18,992 nt of DNA from an uncultured Gemmatimonadota bacterium (GTDB lineage Bacteria > Gemmatimonadota > Gemmatimonadetes > Gemmatimonadales > Gemmatimonadaceae): contig CAITQY010000753.1 in the NCBI GenBank assembly GCA_903894655.1, forward strand, positions 1-18,992, written 5' to 3'. Under the pieces are notes generated by a model. It ran no database searches and was not told the DNA's origin. It was given only the letters and a program-made list of their open reading frames with translations. Shown here in pieces: positions 6,604 to 14,139 of this stretch. The stretch's first letter is position 1, and the number at the start of each line of letters is the position of its first letter. The position numbers and the translations under genes were made by a program.

Positions 6604-8174
6604 GGCGTCACCCCCGCCGAACCAGCCGGCGTCCGCGACGTCGTCACCAACGACTGATACGACTTGGCCGCCAGTTCGGTTTTCTGCAACGCGCCATCCG
6701 GGAAGAGGCCAAGCGCGAACACGGCGATGGTGAGAAGCCCAAGAATGCTCTTCTCGCGCAGCGATAGGTCGAGCAACGGGTGTTCGGCCGAATGATGCGG
6801 CGCTTTCACGTCGCCAAACAGGAATGTCAGGGCGAAGCGCAGCATGTACATCGCGCCCAGTACCACGCCCGTGACCGCCACCGAGGCGAGCACCAGCGGC
6901 AGGTTGTTGCCGTCGAGGTGCGCCGGCCACGCGGCGGTGAACGCGCCCATGAGGGCGAGGAATTCACCGGTGAAGCCGCTGGTGGTGGGCAGTCCCACCG
7001 AGGCCAGCGTGAAGACCATGAAGAACACCGAGTACACCGGCAGCAGGCGGGCGAGGCCGCCGTACGCCGCGAGATCGCGCGTGTGGCAGCGATCGTAGAT
7101 CATGCCCACCAGCAAGAACAGCCCGGCCGCCACGAGTCCGTGGCTCACCATCTGAATGATCGCGCCCTGAATGCCCACCAGCTCGAGACTGAGTAGCCCC
7201 AGCATCACGTAGCCCAGGTGACTGATCGACGAGTAGGCGATGATCTTCTTGATGTCGGTCTGCACCAACGCGAGGCACGCGCCGTACACGATGCTGATCA
7301 CGGCCAGCGTCATCAGCAGCGGCGTGAAGGCGCGCGCAGCGTCGGGGAAGAGCGGGAAGCCAAGCTTCATGAAGCCGTACGTGCCCATCTTGAGTAGCAC
7401 ACCGGCCAGAATCACCGAGCCCGCCGTCGGCGCTTCCACGTGCGCATCGGGGAGCCACGTGTGCAGTGGCACCATGGGCACCTTGATCGCGAATGACAGC
7501 GCGAAGGCGCCCAGCAGAATGGTCTGCACCGACAGCGGCAGCTGCGTCTGATACAAGTCAGCGAAGGCGAACGACATCACACCGCTGGTCTGCTGCATGG
7601 AGTGCACGAGGTAGATCACCGCCGCCAGCATGAGAATACTGCCGAACGCGGTGTACAGCACGAACTTGAGCGTGGCGTACACGCGGCGCGCGCCACCCCA
7701 CATGCCGATGATCAGGAACATCGGAATCAGCATCGCTTCCCAAAACAGATAGAACAGGAAGAGATCCTGAGACACGAAGGCGCCCATCATGGCGAACTGC
7801 AGCAGCAGCACCATGACGTGAAAGAGCGGCACGTCCTTCTTAATCGATGTCCACGCGCCCAGCACCACGATCGGGCCCAGAAACGCCGTGAGCAGCACGA
7901 GCAGGATGTTGAAGCCGTCGAGCCCGATCAGGTACGACACGCCCCACTGCGCGATCCATGGCAGTTGGGTGGCGAACTGCAGCCCCGCCGCGGTCGCATC
8001 GAACTGGAGGTACAGCACGGTGGTCAGCGCGAATTGCACGGTCATCACGGCGGCACTGATCGTGCGCGACAAGCCGTCGTTCGCGCGCGCCAAGAGTAGC
8101 ACCAGCCCCACGCCAACGATCGGCAGCCACAGTACAAGATTCAGCAGCATCGGTCCCATCGTGAACTCAGACAT
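6600..8174 (-). CDS. nuoM: NADH-quinone oxidoreductase subunit M (antiporter-like membrane subunit)
   Basis: A 524-residue integral membrane subunit with about 14 predicted helices, one of the three antiporter-like proton channels of complex I. It carries the TM5 Glu of FWEAMLIPMFLI, the TM7 Lys in FAIKVPMVPLHTWLPDAHVEAPT, the TM8 Lys in LLKMGTYGF, and VQTDIKKIIAYSSISHLGYV, all hallmarks of NuoM. The HVEAPT motif distinguishes it from NuoL (AMAGPT). Start: the ATG at 8174 overlaps the nuoL stop by 8 nt and has a GGAG Shine-Dalgarno inside the nuoL end, suggesting translational coupling. Its stop overlaps the nuoN start. Confidence 0.97.
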   Translation of the reverse strand: MSEFTMGPMLLNLVLWLPIVGVGLVLLLARANDGLSRTISAAVMTVQFALTTVLYLQFDATAAGLQFATQLPWIAQWGVSYLIGLDGFNILLVLLTAFLGPIVVLGAWTSIKKDVPLFHVMVLLLQFAMMGAFVSQDLFLFYLFWEAMLIPMFLIIGMWGGARRVYATLKFVLYTAFGSILMLAAVIYLVHSMQQTSGVMSFAFADLYQTQLPLSVQTILLGAFALSFAIKVPMVPLHTWLPDAHVEAPTAGSVILAGVLLKMGTYGFMKLGFPLFPDAARAFTPLLMTLAVISIVYGACLALVQTDIKKIIAYSSISHLGYVMLGLLSLELVGIQGAIIQMVSHGLVAAGLFLLVGMIYDRCHTRDLAAYGGLARLLPVYSVFFMVFTLASVGLPTTSGFTGEFLALMGAFTAAWPAHLDGNNLPLVLASVAVTGVVLGAMYMLRFALTFLFGDVKAPHHSAEHPLLDLSLREKSILGLLTIAVFALGLFPDGALQKTELAAKSYQSLVTTSRTPAGSAGVTP

Positions 8175-10065
8175 GACGCCAGCTCCAGAGCAGGGCGCCC
8201 ACGATGCCGACCAGCACCAGCAACGCGTAGAGGTGCAGGCTGCCAGTTTGTACTCGGCTCAACACACCCGCGGTGCGCTGGGCCAGCGACGCCAATCCGT
8301 TCAGCGAGCCGTCCAGCATCTTGTCACTGCCACGCAACAGCACCACCTCGGAGAACCAGGCCAGCGGCTTCACGATGACACGCTCGTAGAGCTCGTCCAC
8401 GAAATACTTGCCCGACAGCAGCCGGTGGATCGGCAGCATCGCCCGCTTGATGCTTTCCGGGCGCGACGCCGGCCCGCCGAACATGAACACCGCGAGCCCG
8501 AGTCCGGCGAAGGCCAGCACGATCGAGACGTATAACAGTGTGTGTTCGTAGTGCTCGAGGCTTTCCACGATCGGCGGCAGTGGGATCTGCGCTTCGAGGA
8601 AGTGCGGAATGGCGATGTACCCGCCGCCCGCCGACAACAGCGCCAGCAACATCAGCACGCCCGTCATGGAGAACGGCGATTCGTGCACATGGTGCTCTAC
8701 CTCGTGACTCATGCGCGAGGCGCCCATGAAGGTGAGCCACAACAGGCGGAACATGTAGAACGCCGTCATCAGCGCGGTCAGCGCGGCCATACCCCACAGC
8801 CACGGCGCGCCGCCCTTCGCACTGGCGAAGGCGTACCAGAGGATTTCGTCCTTCGAGAAGAAGCCGGCGAGTCCCGGAATACCGGCGATTGCCGCCGTCG
8901 CGATGGCGAAGGTCCAGAAGGTGAGTGGGATCTTACTGCGCAGGCCGCCCATCTTGCGGATGTCCTGTTCGCCGCCGAGCGCGTGAATCACGCTGCCGGC
9001 GCCGAGGAACAGGCAGGCCTTGAAGAAGGCGTGCGTGACCACGTGGAAGATCGCCACACCATAGGCACCGACACCGAGCGCCAGGAACATGAAGCCCAGC
9101 TGCGACACGGTGGAGTAGGCGAGCACCTTCTTGATGTCCGTCTGTACCAGCGCCACCGTGGCGGCGAAAAACGCCGTGAGTACGCCCACCACCGCGATCA
9201 CCTGCGAGGCTTCCGGCGCCATCATGTAGATGCCCGACATGCGCGCCGTGAGATACACACCCGCCGTCACCATGGTGGCGGCGTGGATCAGCGCCGATAC
9301 CGGCGTGGGGCCGGCCATGGCGTCGGGGAGCCACACGTACAGCGGGATCTGCGCCGACTTGCCGGTGGCGCCCACGAATAGCAGTAGCCCCACCAGGCTG
9401 GCCGGTACCAGCAGCGCGGCGCCGGTGCCGCTCACGAACGCGCTGTTGATCGTGTCCATGTCGAGCGTGCCGAAGGCGCGGTACAGCAGGAACATGCCCA
9501 GCAGGAAGCCGGCGTCACCGATACGGTTGGTGATGAACGCCTTGCGGCCGGCCTTCGCATTGGTGAGATCGTCGAACCAGAAGCCGATCAGCAGGTACGA
9601 GGCGAGTCCCACGCCCTCCCAGCCCACGAACAGCACGAGCATCGAGCGGCCGAGCACCAGCAGCAGCATGAAGAACAGGAAGAGATTCAGGTACGCGAAG
9701 AAGCGCCCAAAGCTCTTGTCGCCGTGCATGTAGCCGGTGGAATAGATGTGGATCACCGATCCGACACCCGTGACCACCAAGGTCATGATCGCGCTGAGGC
9801 GATCGAAGTAGAAGGCGATCTCGAACGACGACGTGCCGATGAGCGCCCACCGATAGAGCGGCTCGACGATCGGGGCGAAGCCACCGGCCTGCAGATCGAG
9901 GAACGCCTTGATCGTGAGCGCGAAGGCGGCCAGCGGAAAGGCAGAGCCGATTATGCCGGCGGCGCGCTCGTTGGCGCGATGGCCACCGAGCGCGGTGGCG
10001 AAAAAGCCGTTGAACAGAAAGCCGACCAGCGGCAGCAGGGCGATGAGCGCCAGCGTATGGGGCAT
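8167..10065 (-). CDS. nuoL: NADH-quinone oxidoreductase subunit L (antiporter-like membrane subunit)
   Basis: A 632-residue membrane protein, the distal proton-pumping subunit whose C-terminal lateral helix runs along the membrane arm. Conserved segments include FVGWEGVGLASYLLIGFWF with the TM5 Glu, GKSAQIPLYVWLPDAMAGPTPVSAL with the TM7 Lys, IHAATMVTAGVYL, and VQTDIKKVLAYSTVSQLGFM. Length is close to E. coli NuoL (613). Start: I chose the ATG at 10065 because an AAGGG Shine-Dalgarno (10075-10079) sits 9 nt upstream. A TTG at 10074 would overlap the nuoK stop as TTGA and add three residues, but that same AAGGG would abut it directly, which is too close. Confidence 0.95.
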   Translation of the reverse strand: MPHTLALIALLPLVGFLFNGFFATALGGHRANERAAGIIGSAFPLAAFALTIKAFLDLQAGGFAPIVEPLYRWALIGTSSFEIAFYFDRLSAIMTLVVTGVGSVIHIYSTGYMHGDKSFGRFFAYLNLFLFFMLLLVLGRSMLVLFVGWEGVGLASYLLIGFWFDDLTNAKAGRKAFITNRIGDAGFLLGMFLLYRAFGTLDMDTINSAFVSGTGAALLVPASLVGLLLFVGATGKSAQIPLYVWLPDAMAGPTPVSALIHAATMVTAGVYLTARMSGIYMMAPEASQVIAVVGVLTAFFAATVALVQTDIKKVLAYSTVSQLGFMFLALGVGAYGVAIFHVVTHAFFKACLFLGAGSVIHALGGEQDIRKMGGLRSKIPLTFWTFAIATAAIAGIPGLAGFFSKDEILWYAFASAKGGAPWLWGMAALTALMTAFYMFRLLWLTFMGASRMSHEVEHHVHESPFSMTGVLMLLALLSAGGGYIAIPHFLEAQIPLPPIVESLEHYEHTLLYVSIVLAFAGLGLAVFMFGGPASRPESIKRAMLPIHRLLSGKYFVDELYERVIVKPLAWFSEVVLLRGSDKMLDGSLNGLASLAQRTAGVLSRVQTGSLHLYALLVLVGIVGALLWSWRHV

Positions 10066-10070
10066 GCGGC

Positions 10071-10373
10071 TCAACCCTTGAGATCAGCGTAACGATCGAT
10101 GTCCATCGAGCGCTTGAAGCGCACGAGCAGCAGGACGATCGGAATGGCCAGCGCGATCTCCGCGGTGGCGACGACGAACACCAGGAGCACCAGGATCGCG
10201 CCCGCGGCATCGCCGCGCTGCTGCGAAAAGGTGACCAGGCTGAGGTTCACGCCGTTCAGCATGAGCTCCATGCACATCAGCATCACCAGCGCATTGCGGC
10301 GCACGATCACGCCGAGCAGGCCCAGCGAGAAGAGCGCGCCCGAGAGCACGAGCAGCAGCTGCACCTTATCCAT
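10071..10373 (-). CDS. nuoK: NADH-quinone oxidoreductase subunit K
   Basis: A 100-residue protein with three membrane helices, homologous to MrpC/ND4L. The two buried glutamates needed for proton translocation are at residues 36 (CMELMLNGVNL) and 72 (ATAEIALAIP), the same numbers as in E. coli NuoK. The length equals the family norm. Start: the ATG at 10373 overlaps the nuoJ stop by 8 nt (ATGGATAA) and has GGAGGG just upstream. It lies between nuoJ and nuoL in the canonical order. Confidence 0.97.
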   Translation of the reverse strand: MDKVQLLLVLSGALFSLGLLGVIVRRNALVMLMCMELMLNGVNLSLVTFSQQRGDAAGAILVLLVFVVATAEIALAIPIVLLLVRFKRSMDIDRYADLKG

Positions 10374-10845
10374 GCGCCCTCCGGCTCACTTTGATCACGG
10401 CCAGGGCGGCCACGATGGCCGCCACCAGAAAGACCGACGTGAGCTCGAACTCCAGCCAGTACTCCGAGAGGAACGCCGCGGAGAACTGCGTGAGGCCGAA
10501 GGCGGAGGCGCCTGGCACCGTGAGCACCTCGGCGCTGCCACGGTACACACTGATGCCCAGCACACCCACCAGCGCGGCAAACGCGATCACGCCGGGCACG
10601 AGCCAGCGGGAGTACCTCGCACTGCCGGGCGCTTCGCGCACTTCGAGCAACATGATGACGTACACCATGAACACCATCACCGCGCCCACGTAGATCAGCA
10701 CCTGGAAGGCGGCGATGAAGTGCACGCCCAGTAATCCATAGATGCCGCCCAGCATGACCATGGTGGTGATCAGCGCCAGCGCGACGCGCATGGGCTCGCG
10801 CATCACGAGCATGAGCACGGCCGAAACGAGCGCGATGGCGCCCAT
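10366..10845 (-). CDS. nuoJ: NADH-quinone oxidoreductase subunit J
   Basis: NuoJ (ND6-like) is a five-helix membrane subunit at the junction of the membrane and peripheral arms. The key segment FQVLIYVGAVMVFMVYVIMLLEV holds the TM3 Tyr and pi-bulge region that changes conformation during turnover. Coordinates use the first conventional start, an ATG at 10845, giving 159 residues. That is probably too short: the frame continues upstream as IDTLILGL, which completes helix 1, and a GAGGA Shine-Dalgarno lies 8 nt before an ATC codon at 10869. Starting there gives 167 residues and puts the helix-1 boundary (REP, like THTNP of E. coli) at nearly the same residue number as in E. coli. Subunit identity is certain; the start is not. 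The stop overlaps the nuoK start by 8 nt. Confidence 0.93.
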   Translation of the reverse strand: MGAIALVSAVLMLVMREPMRVALALITTMVMLGGIYGLLGVHFIAAFQVLIYVGAVMVFMVYVIMLLEVREAPGSARYSRWLVPGVIAFAALVGVLGISVYRGSAEVLTVPGASAFGLTQFSAAFLSEYWLEFELTSVFLVAAIVAALAVIKVSRRAHG

Positions 10846-10856
10846 CAGGCCCAGAA

Positions 10857-11504
10857 TCAGTGTGTCGATGACGAACGTCCTCGCAGAATGCTGTCGCTGA
10901 CCGTCAGGGCGACCGGCTTCGGTGGATACGGCTTGAGCACGTCCTGCTTCGGATTCCAGGTCAGCATCTCATCCATCGTGAGCCACATGTTGTACCGATC
11001 GCCCGACACGAGGTCGGGAATGTCCGGCTCCATGCGGATGGCATCTTCCGGACAGGCCTCGACGCACAAGCCGCAGAAGACGCAGCGCGAGTAGTCGATC
11101 TCGAAACGGATCGGCGACTTGGGGTGCGCCGGATCGTTGATGTCGAAGCCGGCCTCGATCTCGATCACCTTCGCCGGGCACACCGTCGCGCACATGTTGC
11201 AGGCGATACACTGCGGCGACCCGTCGGGGCGCTGCGTGAGGATATGCTTGCCCCGATTCGCCGGCGCAAAATCGGCGCGCTTCTCTTCGGGATAGTACGT
11301 GGTGATGGCGCCACGACGGCCGGTGATCCACCGGCCCATGTTGCGCAGGAAGATCCCGGTCGTGATCGCCAGTCCGCGCAGCACTTCCGGCAGGTACGCC
11401 TTCTCCCACCACGTCATGGTGGGCTCATTCCAGTACTGCTTGCGCTCGTACTTCACGGTGCGCACAACAGGCGTCGCGGGAGCCTTGATCGGCGGCGTGG
11501 TCAC
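10857..11504 (-). CDS. nuoI: NADH-quinone oxidoreductase subunit I (two [4Fe-4S] clusters)
   Basis: A 215-residue ferredoxin-like subunit (TYKY homologue) that carries clusters N6a and N6b and passes electrons from NuoG to cluster N2 in NuoB. The two ligand sets are CIACNMCATVCP (Cys99, 102, 105, 109) and CVFCGLCVEACP (Cys141, 144, 147, 151). The N-terminal amphipathic helix (WWEKAYLPEVLRGLAITTG) anchors it at the membrane. Start: the GTG at 11504 overlaps the nuoH stop as GTGA, with GGAGGG 6 nt upstream. The open frame extending further upstream is the shadow of nuoH. The C-terminal tail after the second cluster is somewhat extended, as in many non-enteric homologues. Confidence 0.96.
   Translation of the reverse strand: MTTPPIKAPATPVVRTVKYERKQYWNEPTMTWWEKAYLPEVLRGLAITTGIFLRNMGRWITGRRGAITTYYPEEKRADFAPANRGKHILTQRPDGSPQCIACNMCATVCPAKVIEIEAGFDINDPAHPKSPIRFEIDYSRCVFCGLCVEACPEDAIRMEPDIPDLVSGDRYNMWLTMDEMLTWNPKQDVLKPYPPKPVALTVSDSILRGRSSSTH
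10878..10882 (-). promoter_or_regulatory. Shine-Dalgarno pointing to an ATC start for nuoJ
   Basis: On the minus strand GAGGA occupies 10882-10878. The spacer to the ATC codon at 10869-10867 is 8 nt, an ideal distance, while the first ATG (10845) lies 32 nt away with no comparable site of its own. The nuoI stop (10859-10857) falls between ATC and ATG, so initiation at ATC would give a 13-nt overlap, in keeping with other junctions of this operon. Confidence 0.5.
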
Positions 11505-12655
11505 TGGCCACCCTCCAGCAGCCACATGGCCACGGAAGTCACTACCAGATTCGCCAGCGACAACGGCAACAGCATCTTCCACGCGAACGCCAGCATTTGG
11601 TCGTACCGGAAACGGGGCAGTGACCAGCGGATCTGGATCTGGACCACGCACATCAGGAAGACTTTGGCCAGGAAGCCGAGCATCTGCACCGGCACCACGA
11701 GTCCGTGGCTGAGCGCTACTGCATGACCGCCGGGAAACAGGAAGCCGGCATCGCTCATGAAGGGCAGGTTGTAGCCACCCAGAAACAGCGTGGTGAACAG
11801 CGCGCCCACAATGGCGATCTGAATGAACTCGGCGAACATGAAGAGACCCATCTTCATGGCGCTGTATTCGGTGTAGTAGCCCGCCACCAGCTCCGACTCT
11901 GCCTCGGGCAGATCGAACGGGATGCGCTTGTTCTCGGCGATGGCCGCCGTGAGAAACAGAAACGCCGCGAAGGGCTGCATGAACACGCCCCACTTGGGGA
12001 GCACGCCCAGCATCACCCCCGACTGCTGACGCACGATGGCGCCCAGGTCGACGGTGCCGTACACGAGAATCAGGCCCATGATGGTGAGGGCCATGACCAG
12101 CTCGTACGAAATCATCTGTGAGCCGGCCCGCAGTCCACCCAGGAGCGAGAACTTGTTCCCCGAGCTCCAGCCGGCCAGCATGGTGCCGATGATCGTGATG
12201 CCGCTGAAGGCGAACACGATCAGGATGCCGGCGTCGAGCTGAGCGATCTGCAGTGGGTAGGTGCGGCCATCGAACCATGAGGCCAGCGACGGAAACAGCT
12301 GCGCGGGATCGAGCGTACCCCCGAACGGGATCACGGCGAACACCAGCAGCACCGGTGCGAATACGATGAACGGCGCCAGGAAGTAGCCCAACGCATCGTG
12401 CGTCTTCGGCTTGAAGTTTTCCTTGAGGAGCATCTTCAGGCCGTCGGCCATGCCATGGAACAGTCCGAGCCAGATCAGCTTGATGTTGGTGAACGGGATC
12501 TTGATGTAGGCGCGGTTGGCACCGATCCGGTCCGACATCACCGCGGCCTGCTTGCGCTCCACCCACGTGAGCAGCCCGCCGAAGCTGAGCAGCACCAGCA
12601 TCGCATACGTGATGAATACCAGCGACACGACCAGATCGGGCATGAACACGTTCAT
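11501..12655 (-). CDS. nuoH: NADH-quinone oxidoreductase subunit H
   Basis: A 384-residue membrane subunit (ND1 homologue) of about eight to nine helices that forms the entry of the quinone chamber together with NuoB and NuoD. Typical segments are LLTWVERKQAAVMSDRIGANRA, the acidic loop FDLPEAESELVAGYYTEYSAMKMGLFMFAEF with the glutamates of the proton E-channel, and the C-terminal LPRFRYDQMLAFAWKMLLP. It is somewhat longer than E. coli NuoH (325), with extra sequence around KENFKPKTHDALGYF and FPSLASWFDGRTYPL. Start: the ATG at 12655 overlaps the nuoG stop as ATGA. The frame remains open upstream only as a nuoG shadow. Confidence 0.96.
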   Translation of the reverse strand: MNVFMPDLVVSLVFITYAMLVLLSFGGLLTWVERKQAAVMSDRIGANRAYIKIPFTNIKLIWLGLFHGMADGLKMLLKENFKPKTHDALGYFLAPFIVFAPVLLVFAVIPFGGTLDPAQLFPSLASWFDGRTYPLQIAQLDAGILIVFAFSGITIIGTMLAGWSSGNKFSLLGGLRAGSQMISYELVMALTIMGLILVYGTVDLGAIVRQQSGVMLGVLPKWGVFMQPFAAFLFLTAAIAENKRIPFDLPEAESELVAGYYTEYSAMKMGLFMFAEFIQIAIVGALFTTLFLGGYNLPFMSDAGFLFPGGHAVALSHGLVVPVQMLGFLAKVFLMCVVQIQIRWSLPRFRYDQMLAFAWKMLLPLSLANLVVTSVAMWLLEGGQ

Positions 12656-14139
12656 ACGCCCGACCCAGTCGAGAGGGCAGTGAAGAGCGCCTCCGCATGC
12701 ACGATGCTGGGCTTGACGGGGAAGCACGCCTCGAACGGCGTGACCACGCCATTGAAGTTGGTGTAATGCCCGCTGCGCTCGGTCTGCACGCTGATTGGAA
12801 TGAACACATCGGCGGTCGCGTTGGCGACATGCGCGTACGAGTCGAGGCGGATCACCGTCGCCCCACTCGGCACCAGCGCACTGTCGAAGCCTTCGCCCCA
12901 CACCAGCACCAGGTCGGTGTCGGTCGGCAGCGCGTCACTCACGCGCTCGGGCAACGCCGGATACAACGCCAGCGCCGCCTTGCGGTTGGGATTCTTGTCG
13001 GGCTTGATGAGCAGATGGTCTTCCATCACTTCGCCCGGTAGCGGCCGGTGATCGGCCTTCACGAAGCCCGGCACCTTGGTGCCGAAGGCGGCATGGAACG
13101 CCGCGAGTTCCTCGTTGGAGCCCCAGCTCGACACGATCGCCACCGGCTTCTTCGCGGTCGCGATCAGCTGCTTTGCCGCCGCAATGGCGACGGACAGCTC
13201 CACCGGCGCACCGCGCTGCGTCGACTGCTCGGCGCGCGGGCGCTCGAATACATGCGCCAGGTCGCGAGCCTTGTTGCACACCCAGAGGCCGTTGACCTCA
13301 GGATTCTCGTGCGGCGTGACACGATCGATGGTGGTGTTCAGCTGCGGGTCGAGCGCGTTCAGCTTCCACTCGTGCCTGCGGTGCCACACGTCGATACTGC
13401 AGCCGCGCTCGCACCCCGGGCACACCGACTTCGTGGCCTGCAGGTACCACACGCGGGCATGTGTCATCAGCTCGGTGGAGAGCAGTGCCCCCACCGGGCA
13501 GAGGTCGATCACGTTGTCGGAGTAGACGTCGAGGTTGAAGTCGGCGTCTTCGGCGGGACGGATAAGCGCATGGTCGCCGCGATGCACGGCCCCAAGCGCC
13601 TTCGAGCCCGACACTTCGTTCGTGAAGCGGACACAGAGCGTGCACATGATGCACCGCTCGTTGTCCAGCATGATGCGGTCGGACAGCGGGAAGAACTTGG
13701 TGGCATGCGTCTTCGCATCGCGTGACTTCGAGGCCGCGCCGTTCAATTCGTAGTGATAGTCCTGCAGCAGGCACTCGCCCGACTTGTTGCAGATACCACA
13801 ATCAACCGGGTGGTTGAGCGTGATGAACTGCATCGTGTCCTGATTGAGCGTCTTGATCTTGTCCGTCTTGGTCAGGATCCGCATGCCGGCAGTGACCGGC
13901 ATGTTGCAGGCGATGTCAAACCACGGGTCGCCCGAGTCCTGCTCGATCTCCACCATACAGATCCGGCAATTGCCGGGCACGGACAGCTGTGGATGCCAGC
14001 AGAAGTGCGGAATGTCCACGCCATTGGCGCGTGCGGCCTGAATCACCGTCTGACCGTCTTCCGCTTGCATCGCGACGCCATCGATCGCGAAGTCGAGCAT
14101 TTTCTTGGCCGCGACGGGGGCCACCGTGACATCACTCAC
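12652..14139 (-). CDS. nuoG: NADH-quinone oxidoreductase subunit G (short form)
   Basis: This subunit conducts electrons from the NADH module. Ligand sets: a plant-type [2Fe-2S] site N1b (Cys47, 58, 61, 78), the His/Cys N5 site (His110, Cys114, 117, 123 in HPVDCGICNKSGEC), the N4 site (Cys163, 166, 169 and Cys214 in DLCPVGAL), and an N7-type set (Cys240, 243, 247 and Cys288). In the last set the final gap is 40 residues; E. coli and Thermus have 27. At 495 residues the protein is much shorter than E. coli (about 900) or Thermus (about 780) NuoG. Only a reduced molybdopterin-oxidoreductase-like C-terminal domain of about 200 residues remains. Start: the GTG at 14139 overlaps the nuoF stop (GTGA) and has GGAG just upstream. 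No frameshift or decay is seen, and nuoH follows with an ATGA overlap. Confidence 0.95.
   Translation of the reverse strand: MSDVTVAPVAAKKMLDFAIDGVAMQAEDGQTVIQAARANGVDIPHFCWHPQLSVPGNCRICMVEIEQDSGDPWFDIACNMPVTAGMRILTKTDKIKTLNQDTMQFITLNHPVDCGICNKSGECLLQDYHYELNGAASKSRDAKTHATKFFPLSDRIMLDNERCIMCTLCVRFTNEVSGSKALGAVHRGDHALIRPAEDADFNLDVYSDNVIDLCPVGALLSTELMTHARVWYLQATKSVCPGCERGCSIDVWHRRHEWKLNALDPQLNTTIDRVTPHENPEVNGLWVCNKARDLAHVFERPRAEQSTQRGAPVELSVAIAAAKQLIATAKKPVAIVSSWGSNEELAAFHAAFGTKVPGFVKADHRPLPGEVMEDHLLIKPDKNPNRKAALALYPALPERVSDALPTDTDLVLVWGEGFDSALVPSGATVIRLDSYAHVANATADVFIPISVQTERSGHYTNFNGVVTPFEACFPVKPSIVHAEALFTALSTGSGV

Noticed and set aside
6604..6930. N-terminal extension of nuoN
   Set aside because: The upstream frame is low-complexity Arg-rich shadow of nuoM. 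The GTGA overlap at 6600-6603 and NuoN family length fix the start.
11505..12830. N-terminal extension of nuoI to 657 residues
   Set aside because: The extra sequence is the shadow of nuoH. The GTG at 11504 has a good Shine-Dalgarno and a GTGA overlap.
12652..14139. nuoG as a truncated pseudogene
   Set aside because: The frame is intact, all cluster ligands are present, and the stop overlaps the nuoH start as ATGA, so the short form appears genuine.
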